DNA of 64,000 bases from Mesorhizobium sp. dw_380. Its GTDB lineage: Bacteria; Pseudomonadota; Alphaproteobacteria; Rhizobiales; Rhizobiaceae. Below are positions 32,811-41,185 of this stretch, piece by piece. The notes beneath the pieces were generated by a model that ran no database searches, was not told the origin of the DNA, and saw only the letters and a list, made by a program, of their open reading frames with translations. How positions within the stretch are numbered: the first letter of the stretch is position 1; each line of letters starts with the position of its first letter. The stretch spans positions 186,001 through 250,000 of the forward strand of contig NZ_JAFFIW010000004.1 of NCBI RefSeq assembly GCF_018588885.1, given 5' to 3'. Position numbers and translations under genes: made by a program.

Positions 32811-34592
32811 ATGATGGGCGAACGGCGCCTCTTTCTCGATGTCAGGCAGTCGGCGACCGGTCTCTCCTGGGAGCACCGGCTGACTGAACGGCAGGACATG
32901 ATCGCGCTTGCCATCGCGCAAGGCCATGGCGTGCCCGACGTCGTCGCGCGCGTCCTTGCCGGACGCGGCGTTGCCGCCGAGCAGACCGAGCGGTTTCTCG
33001 ACCCGACGATCCGCGACCTGTTGCCGGATCCGGCCTCGCTGACCGACATGGACAAGGCGGCAGCCCGTATAGCGGCTGCGGTGATAGCCAAGGAAAAGGT
33101 GGCGATCTTCGGCGACTACGATGTCGACGGTGCCGCCTCGTCGGCCCTGCTGAAGCGGTTTCTGGCGCATTTCTCGGTACCGTCGGAAATCTACATCCCG
33201 GATCGCATCTTCGAGGGGTACGGTCCCAATCCCGATGCCATGCGCGAACTCGTCTCGCGCGGCGCGACGCTGATCGTCACCGTCGATTGCGGCACCAACA
33301 GCGCCGTTTCCGTCGATGCGGCCAATGCGGCCGGCGCCGATGTAGTCGTGCTCGACCACCATCAGGTCGGCGGCGCCCTGCCGGCCGCAATTGCCGTGGT
33401 CAATCCGAACCGTGACGACGATCTTTCCGGGCAGGGCCATCTCTGTGCCGCCGGCGTGGTCTTCCTCGCCCTGGTGCAGACTGCCAAGGTCCTACGCGGC
33501 CTAGGCGACGCCATGCCGCCCGACCTGCTTTCGCTGCTCGATCTCGTGGCGCTTGCCACCGTTTGCGACGTGGTGCCGCTCACCGGCGTCAACCGCGCTT
33601 TCGTCATCAAGGGCCTGCAGGTGGCCCGCCAGCAGAAGAATGAAGGGCTTGCGGCATTGGCGCGGGTTTCCCGCATCGGCGAGCCGATCAGCACCTTCCA
33701 TCTCGCCTATCTGATCGGCCCGCGCATTAATGCCGGCGGCCGCATCGGCGATGCCGCTCTCGGCAGCCGGCTGCTTGCGACAGACGATCCGGTCGAGGCG
33801 CGGACCATCGCCGAGACGCTTGACCGGCTGAACCAGGAGCGGCAGCTGATGGAGCAGGAGATGCTGGCCGCGGCGCGTGCGGAAGCCGATGCCGAGCTTG
33901 CCGGCGGCAACGGTCCGGCGATCGTCGTCACCGCCAGCAACAATTGGCACCCGGGCATTGTCGGCCTGCTTGCTTCGCGGCTGAAGGATCATGCGCGCCG
34001 GCCGGCTTTCGCCATCGCTTTCAACGCCAATGGCACCGGCACCGGCTCGGGCCGCTCGGTGTCGGGCTTCGATTTGGGGAAGCTGGTTCGCGAAGCCGCA
34101 ATCGCCGGACTGATCGTCAAGGGCGGCGGCCATGGCATGGCGGCCGGCATCACAGTTGAACGCGCCAGGCTCGGCGAGCTCAGGGCGTTCTTCGAGGAAC
34201 GGGCGGCTGCCGATGTGTTTCGGCTGCAGGATGAGGAGAGCCTGGCAATCGACGGCGCGCTTGCCGCGGAAGGCGCGACGCTCGGCCTGCTCGATGCGCT
34301 GGAAAAGGCGGGACCGTTCGGCGCCGGACATGTCGCGCCGGTTTTCGCGCTGCCGCGCCATAGGCTGGCCGACGCCCGGCCGGTCGGCACCAACCATATC
34401 CGCTGCGAATTGCAGTCGGAGAGCGGCGGCCGCATCCAGGCGATCGCGTTTCGGGCTATCGACACCGCACTTGGCGAATTCCTGTTCAAGAACCGGGGCA
34501 AGACCGTGCACGTCGCCGGCTCGTTGTCGGGCAATCACTGGAACGGCAACCGCACCGTGCAGTTTCGCATGATCGATGCGGCGCGGGCATAG
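32811..34592 (+). CDS. recJ: Single-stranded-DNA-specific exonuclease RecJ
   Basis: RecJ degrades 5'-ended ssDNA in recombination and repair. The 593-residue protein has the DHH phosphoesterase motifs: AIFGDYDVDGAASSALL near 95, VTVDCGTNSA near 155, VVLDHHQVGG near 180, and DLVALATVCDVVPL near 245. The DHHA1 domain follows with GPRINAGGRIGDA near 305 and KGGGHGMAAG near 440, then a C-terminal OB-like domain. ATG 32811 (with a second ATG at 32814) is the first sensible start; the frame upstream to 32727 is unlike RecJ. Confidence 0.95.
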   Translation: MMGERRLFLDVRQSATGLSWEHRLTERQDMIALAIAQGHGVPDVVARVLAGRGVAAEQTERFLDPTIRDLLPDPASLTDMDKAAARIAAAVIAKEKVAIFGDYDVDGAASSALLKRFLAHFSVPSEIYIPDRIFEGYGPNPDAMRELVSRGATLIVTVDCGTNSAVSVDAANAAGADVVVLDHHQVGGALPAAIAVVNPNRDDDLSGQGHLCAAGVVFLALVQTAKVLRGLGDAMPPDLLSLLDLVALATVCDVVPLTGVNRAFVIKGLQVARQQKNEGLAALARVSRIGEPISTFHLAYLIGPRINAGGRIGDAALGSRLLATDDPVEARTIAETLDRLNQERQLMEQEMLAAARAEADAELAGGNGPAIVVTASNNWHPGIVGLLASRLKDHARRPAFAIAFNANGTGTGSGRSVSGFDLGKLVREAAIAGLIVKGGGHGMAAGITVERARLGELRAFFEERAAADVFRLQDEESLAIDGALAAEGATLGLLDALEKAGPFGAGHVAPVFALPRHRLADARPVGTNHIRCELQSESGGRIQAIAFRAIDTALGEFLFKNRGKTVHVAGSLSGNHWNGNRTVQFRMIDAARA

Positions 34593-34664
34593 TCGCGCGC
34601 GAAGCAACGCGACATCTCCGTCAATGCGGGGATGCAGCGGCGCCTTTCAAACGATGGAAATATT

Positions 34665-35636
34665 CTACGCGAGAACCGTCTGAAGCCGGGTCAGTTCGCC
34701 GATCTGCGCCATCGTCGCCTGGTAGCCGATCTGGATCGCCTCGTCGGCACGGTGGAACTCGGTCAGGCCGATATGGCTGAGCTTGGGCTGCAGCGACATG
34801 TCGGGCGGATCGCCGGCAAGCCTGGCGCGCGAGATGCGGTCCTGAATGATGTTGAAGGCCTCGACCATGACGCCGGTTATGCCAAGCCGCGTCTGATGGG
34901 ATTGATGCTCTGGGTTCAGCTGGCCTGGGCGCGGCGCGTCCTTTTCGATGACCAGCTCGCCGGCGCTGTGTTTTATCACGGCGGCGCGGCCGAACAGGTC
35001 GTAGTGGAGGTTGACCGCCACCACGAGCGGCTGCTCATAGGCACGGCAGACCGACACCGGCACCGGATTGACCAGCGCTCCATCGACCAGCACGCGGCCG
35101 TTGCAATTCACTGGCTCGAACACGCCAGGCAGTGCGTATGAGGCGCGCATGGCCGTGATCAAGGACCCGCTGGACAGCCAGATCTCGTGGCCGGTGCGGA
35201 TTTCGGACGTGACCGCGACGAACGGCTTGGCCAGATCCTCGAAACGAATGCCGGCCACATGTTCGCGCAGACGAGCATCCAGCTTCATGCCGCCGAACAG
35301 CCCACTGCCGCGCAAATTGAGATCGAGCAGGCCGAAAAGGCGCCGCCTGGTGAGGCTGCGGGCGAACTCTTCCAGCTCATCCAGTTTGCCTGCAAGATAA
35401 CAGCCGCCGACCAGTGCGCCGATCGAGGTGCCGGCGATCATAGAAACTTCGATGCCGGCTTCATCGAGCGCGCGCAGCACGCCGATATGAGCCCAGCCCC
35501 TGGCGCAACCACCGCCGAGCGCCAGCGAAATTCCTGTTTTTCCAGATTTCGTTTCGGACGCGCCGCCGGGGGAGGACACGCCGTTGGCCTCCCTGACATC
35601 CGGTCTGTTACGCAATGACGCCCACTCGAGCATCAT
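34665..35636 (-). CDS. Patatin-like phospholipase (RssA/NTE family)
   Basis: The 323-residue protein has the patatin Ser-Asp dyad: oxyanion loop LGGGCARGWAHIGVL near 40, nucleophile elbow AGTSIGALVGG near 70, and DGALVNPVPVS near 190. The C-terminal 80 residues are helical. Family members hydrolyse lipid acyl esters at the inner membrane; the substrate is not deducible. GGGAG precedes ATG 35636. It lies 81 nt downstream of hisI on the same strand. Confidence 0.92.
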   Translation of the reverse strand: MMLEWASLRNRPDVREANGVSSPGGASETKSGKTGISLALGGGCARGWAHIGVLRALDEAGIEVSMIAGTSIGALVGGCYLAGKLDELEEFARSLTRRRLFGLLDLNLRGSGLFGGMKLDARLREHVAGIRFEDLAKPFVAVTSEIRTGHEIWLSSGSLITAMRASYALPGVFEPVNCNGRVLVDGALVNPVPVSVCRAYEQPLVVAVNLHYDLFGRAAVIKHSAGELVIEKDAPRPGQLNPEHQSHQTRLGITGVMVEAFNIIQDRISRARLAGDPPDMSLQPKLSHIGLTEFHRADEAIQIGYQATMAQIGELTRLQTVLA

Positions 35637-35717
35637 GATCTCCCTTGTCCCAAAACTAATATACGGGCGGGCCGTATCGAAATGATGAATCTGTGTGGTT
35701 GGTGCGAGGCAGAAGGT

Positions 35718-36179
35718 TCAAGCTGGTGGTTTCCGATAGGTGGTTTCCGCATCGAACAGCGGCTTGCTGCCGTCGTCGGCAAGCGTCCCCTTGCCGTCGA
35801 TCAGCCCCACCGTCCGATAAAAGCAGGAACGCCGGCCGGTGTGACAAGTTGCGTCGTGGCCCAACACTTTGACGCGCAACCATATGGCGTCCTGGTCACA
35901 ATCCGTGAGCATCTCGACGACGTGCTGGAGATTGCCCGACGTTTCGCCCTTTTTCCAAAGCGCGTTGCGCGAGCGCGACCAATAATGGGCGATGCCCGTC
36001 TCCAGCGTCAGTGCCAAAGCCTGCGCATTCATATGGGCGACCATCAGAAGCATGCCGTCGGCGGCGTCGGTGACAACGACGGTGACCAGGCCATTGGCAT
36101 CGAAGCGCGGTGAGAACACCGCACCTTCTTCAAGGGCTTTCTTGTCTGACGGAGCTTTAGGAAATTCCAGTACCGACAT
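35718..36179 (-). CDS. hisI: Phosphoribosyl-AMP cyclohydrolase
   Basis: HisI opens the purine ring of PR-AMP, the third step of histidine synthesis. The 153-residue protein is the stand-alone cyclohydrolase. It carries the magnesium motif DCDQDAIW near residue 92 and the zinc cysteines in [11 protein letters not shown] near 113, and [18 protein letters not shown] near 65 is the substrate strand. It lies 34 nt after folE in the same orientation, an arrangement common in rhizobia, so the two are probably cotranscribed. Confidence 0.97.
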   Translation of the reverse strand: MSVLEFPKAPSDKKALEEGAVFSPRFDANGLVTVVVTDAADGMLLMVAHMNAQALALTLETGIAHYWSRSRNALWKKGETSGNLQHVVEMLTDCDQDAIWLRVKVLGHDATCHTGRRSCFYRTVGLIDGKGTLADDGSKPLFDAETTYRKPPA

Positions 36180-36213
36180 CGCCGGTCCTTATCTAGCGAT
36201 GCCGGTGAGGGGG

Positions 36214-36849
36214 TTAAGCCCCGAGGCCGCGCACCATGGTGACGAAACGAACCTGCTCTTCGGGCGTGTCCTTGAAGACGCCGGTGAAGGTGGAGGTCAG
36301 CGTGGTGGAGCCCTGCTTGCGGATGCCGCGCATGGCCATGCACATGTGCTCGGCCTCGATCATGACGGCGACGCCTCGCGGGTTGAGCACATCCTGAATG
36401 ACGCCGGCGATCTGCGCGGTCAAGGCTTCCTGCGTCTGCAGGCGATGGGCAAAGATATCGACGACGCGCGCGATCTTCGACAGGCCGACGACCTTGCCGT
36501 CGGGCAGATAGCCGACATGCGCCTTGCCGATGATAGGCACCATGTGGTGCTCGCAATGCGAATGGAACTGGATGTCCTTGACGATGACCAGATCATCGTA
36601 GCCGGCGACTTCCTCGAAGGTGCGGCCGAGTTCATCTGCCGGGCACATGTCGTAGCCGCCGAACATCTCGCGGAAGGCCTTGGCCACGCGCTTGGGCGTA
36701 TCGATCAGCCCTTCACGGTCAGGATTGTCGCCAGTCCAGCGCAGCAACGTGCGCACGGCGGCCTCGACTTCGGCTTCGCTCGGGCGGTCGGTGACCGGCT
36801 TTTCCATATAGGCGGATTGGGGCATGAATTTCTTGATGACGGCATCCAT
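36214..36849 (-). CDS. folE: GTP cyclohydrolase I
   Basis: FolE converts GTP to 7,8-dihydroneopterin triphosphate for folate. The 211-residue type I enzyme has the zinc ligands in [18 protein letters not shown] near residue 100 and [12 protein letters not shown] near 170, and [18 protein letters not shown] as the core helix. The N-terminus is the usual variable helix (about 1-35). It is divergent from the IscU-like gene and followed by hisI. Confidence 0.97.
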   Translation of the reverse strand: MDAVIKKFMPQSAYMEKPVTDRPSEAEVEAAVRTLLRWTGDNPDREGLIDTPKRVAKAFREMFGGYDMCPADELGRTFEEVAGYDDLVIVKDIQFHSHCEHHMVPIIGKAHVGYLPDGKVVGLSKIARVVDIFAHRLQTQEALTAQIAGVIQDVLNPRGVAVMIEAEHMCMAMRGIRKQGSTTLTSTFTGVFKDTPEEQVRFVTMVRGLGA

Positions 36850-37088
36850 AAAGGCGTCTCCCGTAGTTCCCCTCCAGGGAGGAACGAGTTGAACGGACCA
36901 CGACCTTTCGGTGTCGGAAACTCGCCCCGTTTCCAGCCCCGTAAGCGGCGTGAACTTCCCGGCCAGGACAGTGGCTCTCGTCGCCTTGTCGATACCGGAC
37001 TGCCAGCATTATATAAGGTCATGACGAGCGAAAGGAAGACACGGCAGCGGCAATCGCTGTTCGCTTGGCGGCGACGGATTGGAAAATA

Positions 37089-37535
37089 ATGATCAACGAC
37101 GTCTATAACGCGAAAATTCTCGGCTTCGCCGGAAATATCGCCCGCATCGGCAGGCTCGATCATCCTGACGCGACCGCAAGGGCGCATTCCAAACTGTGTG
37201 GCTCGACCGTTACCGTCGACCTCAAGATGGAGGATGGCGTGGTCACGGACTTTGCCCATGACGTGAAGGCCTGCGCGCTCGGCCAGGCGTCGTCCTCGAT
37301 CATGGCGCAGCATGTCGTCGGCGCTAGCGCCGAAGAATTGCGCTCGGTGCGCGACACCATGCTGAAGATGCTGAAGGAAAATGGGGCGCCGCCGGAGGGA
37401 CGCTTCGGCGATCTCAGATATTTGGAGCCGGTGCGCGATTACAAGGCACGCCATGCCTCGACCATGCTGACTTTCGACGCCGTGGTGGACGCCATCGGCC
37501 AGATCGAGAAGAAGCGGGCCGAAGAAGCCGCCTAG
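37089..37535 (+). CDS. IscU/NifU-like iron-sulfur cluster scaffold protein
   Basis: The 148-residue protein is a NifU N-terminal/IscU-family scaffold for Fe-S assembly. The three expected cysteine positions are in SKLCGSTVTV near 38 and VKACALGQAS near 62. The third, usually K-x-C-x-x-L in the last third, is replaced here: KARHASTMLTF has no Cys but a histidine at that site. So it is a variant with two cluster cysteines. The start at 37089 has no clear ribosome site. Its stop overlaps that of the convergent LysR gene by 4 nt. Confidence 0.85.
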   Translation: MINDVYNAKILGFAGNIARIGRLDHPDATARAHSKLCGSTVTVDLKMEDGVVTDFAHDVKACALGQASSSIMAQHVVGASAEELRSVRDTMLKMLKENGAPPEGRFGDLRYLEPVRDYKARHASTMLTFDAVVDAIGQIEKKRAEEAA

Positions 37536-38446
37536 GCCTCGCCAGAAGCGCGTCTGCTTTCGGCAAATTCACTTCTAATCCAGTCGGCGAAGGCCAAGGC
37601 CGGCTCCGAGAGATCGCGCAGACTTCTGGCCACCAGCCAGTAGGCGCCTGACGCGACGTCGATGTCGAATGGCTTGATCAGCGCGCCGGATGCGACTTCC
37701 CCACCGATCTGCAAGAGATCGCCGAGCGCAACACCATGCCCGAGCAGGGCGGCCTGCTTTGAAAGCGATATGTCTGCCAGCATAGGCCCCCTTGCGGGCA
37801 CGGCATCTGCCGGCACGCCGGCCGCTTCGAACCAGCGTGCCCAGCCCTGGCGGTTTTCCTCATGCAAAAGCGTGTAATGGGCAAGGTCGATCGGCTTCTC
37901 GAGGGCAGGGCCCAAGGCGAGCAGGGCCGGCGACAGAACTGGGGAATCGACTGTCGAGGCAAGCCGCTCAGCCTCGGCGCGGGGCCACGAGATTGCATGC
38001 GCGCTGAAGCGCAGGGCAAGCTCGGGTTGATCGCCGCGGAATTCGATCAGCCTGGGGTCGACTTCGAGGGACACGTCAATATCGGGGCGCAATTGGCGAA
38101 ACCGGTTGAGCCGGGGGACGAGCCAGACGGAGGCGAGCGACGGCTCGACACTGACACGAACCACGGACTGTGCCGGGGCGGCCACGAGTTCGCCCAGCAG
38201 CCGATCGATAGCGTCGAAACTTCTGACCAATTGGGCGAGCAATCGCTGGCCCGCATCCGTCAGTTCGACGCGGCGATGGTGACGTTCGAACAAGGGCTGG
38301 CGCAGGAAGGTTTCGAGTTCGCGGATTTGGCGGCTGATCGCAGCCTGCGAGACGAAAAGCTCCTCGGCGGCCCGGCTGAAGCTCAAGTGCCGGCCCGCCG
38401 CCTCAAAACTCCTCAATGCCGTCAACGGCAGGCGTCCGCGCTTCAT
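37532..38446 (-). CDS. LysR-family regulator, GcvA type
   Basis: The 304-residue protein has the GcvA-type N-terminus (RLPLTALRSFEAAGRHLSFS then AAEELFVSQAAISRQIRELE) as winged helix-turn-helix (about 1-65) and a type 2 periplasmic-binding-like effector domain (about 95-295). GcvA-type regulators act on amino-acid, beta-lactamase (AmpR) or catabolic genes. A class D beta-lactamase lies 0.8 kb away but not divergently. The nearest divergent partner is the small gene at 38534. ATG 38446 (MKRGRLPL) is preferred to 38461. Confidence 0.92.
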   Translation of the reverse strand: MKRGRLPLTALRSFEAAGRHLSFSRAAEELFVSQAAISRQIRELETFLRQPLFERHHRRVELTDAGQRLLAQLVRSFDAIDRLLGELVAAPAQSVVRVSVEPSLASVWLVPRLNRFRQLRPDIDVSLEVDPRLIEFRGDQPELALRFSAHAISWPRAEAERLASTVDSPVLSPALLALGPALEKPIDLAHYTLLHEENRQGWARWFEAAGVPADAVPARGPMLADISLSKQAALLGHGVALGDLLQIGGEVASGALIKPFDIDVASGAYWLVARSLRDLSEPALAFADWIRSEFAESRRASGEA

Positions 38447-38533
38447 TTTCGCATAACCCAAGATTATCCGAAGCGGAAATTATACTCGTTTGAAGGCGAA
38501 GGCCAGCGGCGGTCTAATCGCGTCAAAGGAGAC

Positions 38534-38698
38534 ATGACCATGATCCAGTTGCTGGACATCTTCGGCGATGTGATTCGGATCGCAACGTTTCAATGGCGTG
38601 CCGAAAGGCATCATGCAAAGCGCAGCGAAGAGCCGGCAAGTCCCGAGCGGCGGACGCCTCCGGTTGACAGGCAGCCGTTTCGCCGTTCCCGCCCGTGA
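38534..38698 (+). CDS. Small hypothetical protein divergent from LysR
   Basis: The 54-residue protein starts MTMIQLLDIFGDVIRIATFQ and then turns strongly basic (RRTPPVDRQPFRR). A near-perfect ribosome site AAAGGAGAC precedes the ATG. It is divergent from the GcvA-type LysR gene with 87 bp between starts, as expected of a target gene. No family recognised; the short amphipathic N-terminus could be a membrane-peripheral helix. Confidence 0.5.
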   Translation: MTMIQLLDIFGDVIRIATFQWRAERHHAKRSEEPASPERRTPPVDRQPFRRSRP

Positions 38699-38782
38699 CA
38701 TCACGGCGGATAGGGGGCGGGGATTGCGTTCTTCTGCCGAAGCTCACATCTATCGCGTTGAACACGCGATACGGAGAGTGCG

Positions 38783-39154
38783 GTGGAATCGCATGGGCAT
38801 GCGCATAGCGCCCGACCGCCAAGGCGCGGCCGCAACTGGCCCGGCCCCTGGCGCAAGACGCCGGGCCGTCTTCTCGGCACGGCGCTCGTGCGCTTCTACC
38901 AGCTGACGCTGTCCGGCTTTGTCGGCAATTCCTGCCGGCATTTGCCGACCTGTTCCGAATACGCGCATGAGGCGATCGCCCGTCATGGCCTGTGGGCCGG
39001 CGGCTGGATGGGATTCTTCCGCGTGCTGCGCTGCGGGCCGTTCGGCACGCACGGCATCGACCTCGTGCCGGAGGTGCTGGCCGATCGTTACGTCTGGTTC
39101 ATGCCCTGGAGGTATTGGCGGATCGGCCGCAAGCACGGTCAAGCGCAGGGCTGA
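38783..39154 (+). CDS. yidD: Membrane protein insertion efficiency factor YidD
   Basis: YidD assists YidC in inserting inner-membrane proteins. The 123-residue protein has the short family core: VRFYQLTLSGFVGNSCRHLP then TCSEYAHEAIARHG near 60, and GGWMGFFRVLRCGPFGTHG near 80, with its conserved cysteines. The start is GTG with GGAGAG upstream. The N-terminal 30 residues are a basic extension. The protein lies at the membrane surface. Confidence 0.95.
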   Translation: MESHGHAHSARPPRRGRNWPGPWRKTPGRLLGTALVRFYQLTLSGFVGNSCRHLPTCSEYAHEAIARHGLWAGGWMGFFRVLRCGPFGTHGIDLVPEVLADRYVWFMPWRYWRIGRKHGQAQG

Positions 39155-39295
39155 TTGTGCCGACGCGCCAGGGGTCGCTTTTACGATCCGGTAGGGTTAA
39201 CGCAAGCCTGCACAAAGACTGCGCATTTGAGACAAAATCGAGACAAGAGACCTCGCTAAGCCGCTCGCGAACACCCCTTCTGGAGCGAGCAGAAA

Positions 39296-40123
39296 ATGCG
39301 CAATTTCGACCGTCTTCCTTTTATCCTGGCTGGAGTCCTGTTCCTGCTCGCCTGGCTGCTGGGATTTCCGATGCGCGCGCAATCGGCCCCGCTCGGGGAT
39401 GTGCAGTGCACGCTGATCGCCGATGCGGCGAGCGGCAAGACGCTTTACCAGGACGGCACATGCGACCAGCGGTTCAGCCCGGCCTCGACGTTCAAGGTAC
39501 CGCTCTCGCTGATCGGCTATGATGCCGGGATCCTGAGCGACGAGCACACGCCGAGCTGGGATTACAAACCCGAATTCAATGCGGTGAAGCGGGATCGGAA
39601 AAGCGTCGATCCGGTGATCTGGGAACGCGATTCGATCCTCTGGTATTCCCGCGAGATCACGCGCCGGCTGGGGGCTGAGAATTTTGCCGGCTATGTCTCG
39701 AAATTCGACTATGGCAACAAGGATGTTTCAGGCAATCCGGGCAAGGATGATGGGTTGACCCATTCCTGGGTGAACTCATCACTCAAGATCACGCCTGTCG
39801 AGCAGGTCGATTTCCTGCGCAAGCTGCTGGCTCGCAAGCTGCCGGTTTCAGCCAAGGCATATGAGATGACATCAGCCATCATCCCGACATTCCAGACGGG
39901 AGGCTGGACCGTCCAAGGCAAGACCGGCAGCACAAGCCTGGCCAACGATGCCGACAAGATCAGGGACAAGCGCTCGCTCGGATGGTTCGTCGGCTGGGCT
40001 AAAAAGGACGGCCGGCAGATCGTCTTCGCAAGGCTCGCTGTCGACGGCATGCGCACCGACATGCCCAAGGGTCTCAAGACGCGCGCCGAGTTCCTCAAGG
40101 ACTTGCCGCTGCTGGTGAAATAG
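39296..40123 (+). CDS. Class D beta-lactamase (OXA type)
   Basis: The 275-residue periplasmic serine beta-lactamase has a signal peptide at 1-31 (LAWLLGFPMRAQSA), the SxxK motif in PASTFKVPLSL (Ser near residue 64), the second motif in the FDYGNKDVSG segment (YGN, near 140), and KTG in VQGKTGSTSL near 207. WERDSILWYS and the Trp of the carbamylated-lysine pocket region fit the OXA family. It may hydrolyse penicillins. It has no mobile-element neighbour in sight, so it looks like a chromosomal intrinsic gene. Confidence 0.94.
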   Translation: MRNFDRLPFILAGVLFLLAWLLGFPMRAQSAPLGDVQCTLIADAASGKTLYQDGTCDQRFSPASTFKVPLSLIGYDAGILSDEHTPSWDYKPEFNAVKRDRKSVDPVIWERDSILWYSREITRRLGAENFAGYVSKFDYGNKDVSGNPGKDDGLTHSWVNSSLKITPVEQVDFLRKLLARKLPVSAKAYEMTSAIIPTFQTGGWTVQGKTGSTSLANDADKIRDKRSLGWFVGWAKKDGRQIVFARLAVDGMRTDMPKGLKTRAEFLKDLPLLVK

Positions 40124-40128
40124 TTTGG

Positions 40129-40965
40129 TCAGGCGCTCCGGCGCGCACGGATGATGTGGCCGCCGGAATTGCTCGCCTTTCTCTTCGGGGCCCTGGAAAG
40201 GCGGGCGGCGATATCGCCGCTCTCGAGATCTTCGATCTCGTCGAAGCCTAGGTCAGTCAGGGATTTCGCCAGCTCGGCGGGAACGAAGAAGCTGATCCAC
40301 GGCTCCCCGACCGCAGCTACGCGAGCCGCGTGGAAGGCCAGGGTTGCCTGTCCTGCCAGATCGCGGTTCTCAACCGGTTCACTATAGTCGAAGGCAACCT
40401 CCGAGCCGGGGATGCCGGCAATCCACGACAGCGTTCCGAAGATCGCATCTTGCGTCAGATAAGGCACGACACCCAGCCAGATGAAGAAGCTTGGCTCGGT
40501 TGACCGCAAACCGGCCTGTGCCAGTTCCACGGACAGGCTTTGCCGCTCGAAATTGACCGGCACGAATTTGGTGGCGGGAGGCTCGGCGAGACCAGCATCG
40601 GCAATGCACTTGCGTTTCCAGGCCTGCGTGGCCGGGTGGTCGACTTCGAACACGCTCAGATCCGAATATGGGTTGCGTAGCGAAAACGTGTCGAGTCCGG
40701 CGCCAAGCACGACGAGTTGCCGGATGCCGCGACGCACCGCCGCCGCCAGCCAATCCTCGGCGATCCGGGCGCGCGCCGCCATGAACAGGCGCATGCGCCG
40801 GCTGCGCTCGTCTTCCTGCTCGAGCTCCTGTGCCACGGGCGCAGCTTCGCCCAGAATCGCGATCGCGTAGCGATCGCGAAACAGCCCCGCCTGCGGTGAA
40901 AACTGATGGAGTGCCCTTAAGCGCGCGACGCGGAGGGCGGTTCGGCTGGGTATTGCGTCTTCCAT
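40129..40965 (-). CDS. SAM-dependent methyltransferase, LCMT/TIGR00027 type
   Basis: The 278-residue protein belongs to the leucine carboxyl methyltransferase-like family. It has RALHQFSPQAGLFRDRYAI near residue 17, the SAM-binding strand RQLVVLGAGLDTFSLRNP near 82, an acidic FEVDHPATQAWKR near 105, and FIWLGVVPYLTQDAI near 160. Bacterial members are widely distributed with unknown substrates; O-methylation of a small carboxylate or a polyketide-linked acid is the usual guess. The gene is convergent with the beta-lactamase, 5 nt apart. Confidence 0.85.
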   Translation of the reverse strand: MEDAIPSRTALRVARLRALHQFSPQAGLFRDRYAIAILGEAAPVAQELEQEDERSRRMRLFMAARARIAEDWLAAAVRRGIRQLVVLGAGLDTFSLRNPYSDLSVFEVDHPATQAWKRKCIADAGLAEPPATKFVPVNFERQSLSVELAQAGLRSTEPSFFIWLGVVPYLTQDAIFGTLSWIAGIPGSEVAFDYSEPVENRDLAGQATLAFHAARVAAVGEPWISFFVPAELAKSLTDLGFDEIEDLESGDIAARLSRAPKRKASNSGGHIIRARRSA

Positions 40966-41185
40966 ATCGACAATTCCAGGCTATTGCGGGAATATTCGCA
41001 AGCTTGGGCGACGGGCGTGCGACATCTCTGGCGACATTTCCTGACAGCCAGGCCATTCGGCGCTCTTTACCTGGCCCGGCACTGCCTCTAAAACCCGCCC
41101 GCTGCCGTTTGTCCATGAGATTGGCGCATCCGGCTTTACCCCACGACCACCCGCGCTCGTTTGTGGGACTGGATAGGAGATACGC

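Noticed and set aside
40966..41185. T-box or attenuator upstream of thrS
   Set aside because: T-box leaders are features of Gram-positive bacteria, and no terminator/antiterminator pair or threonine-rich leader peptide was seen.
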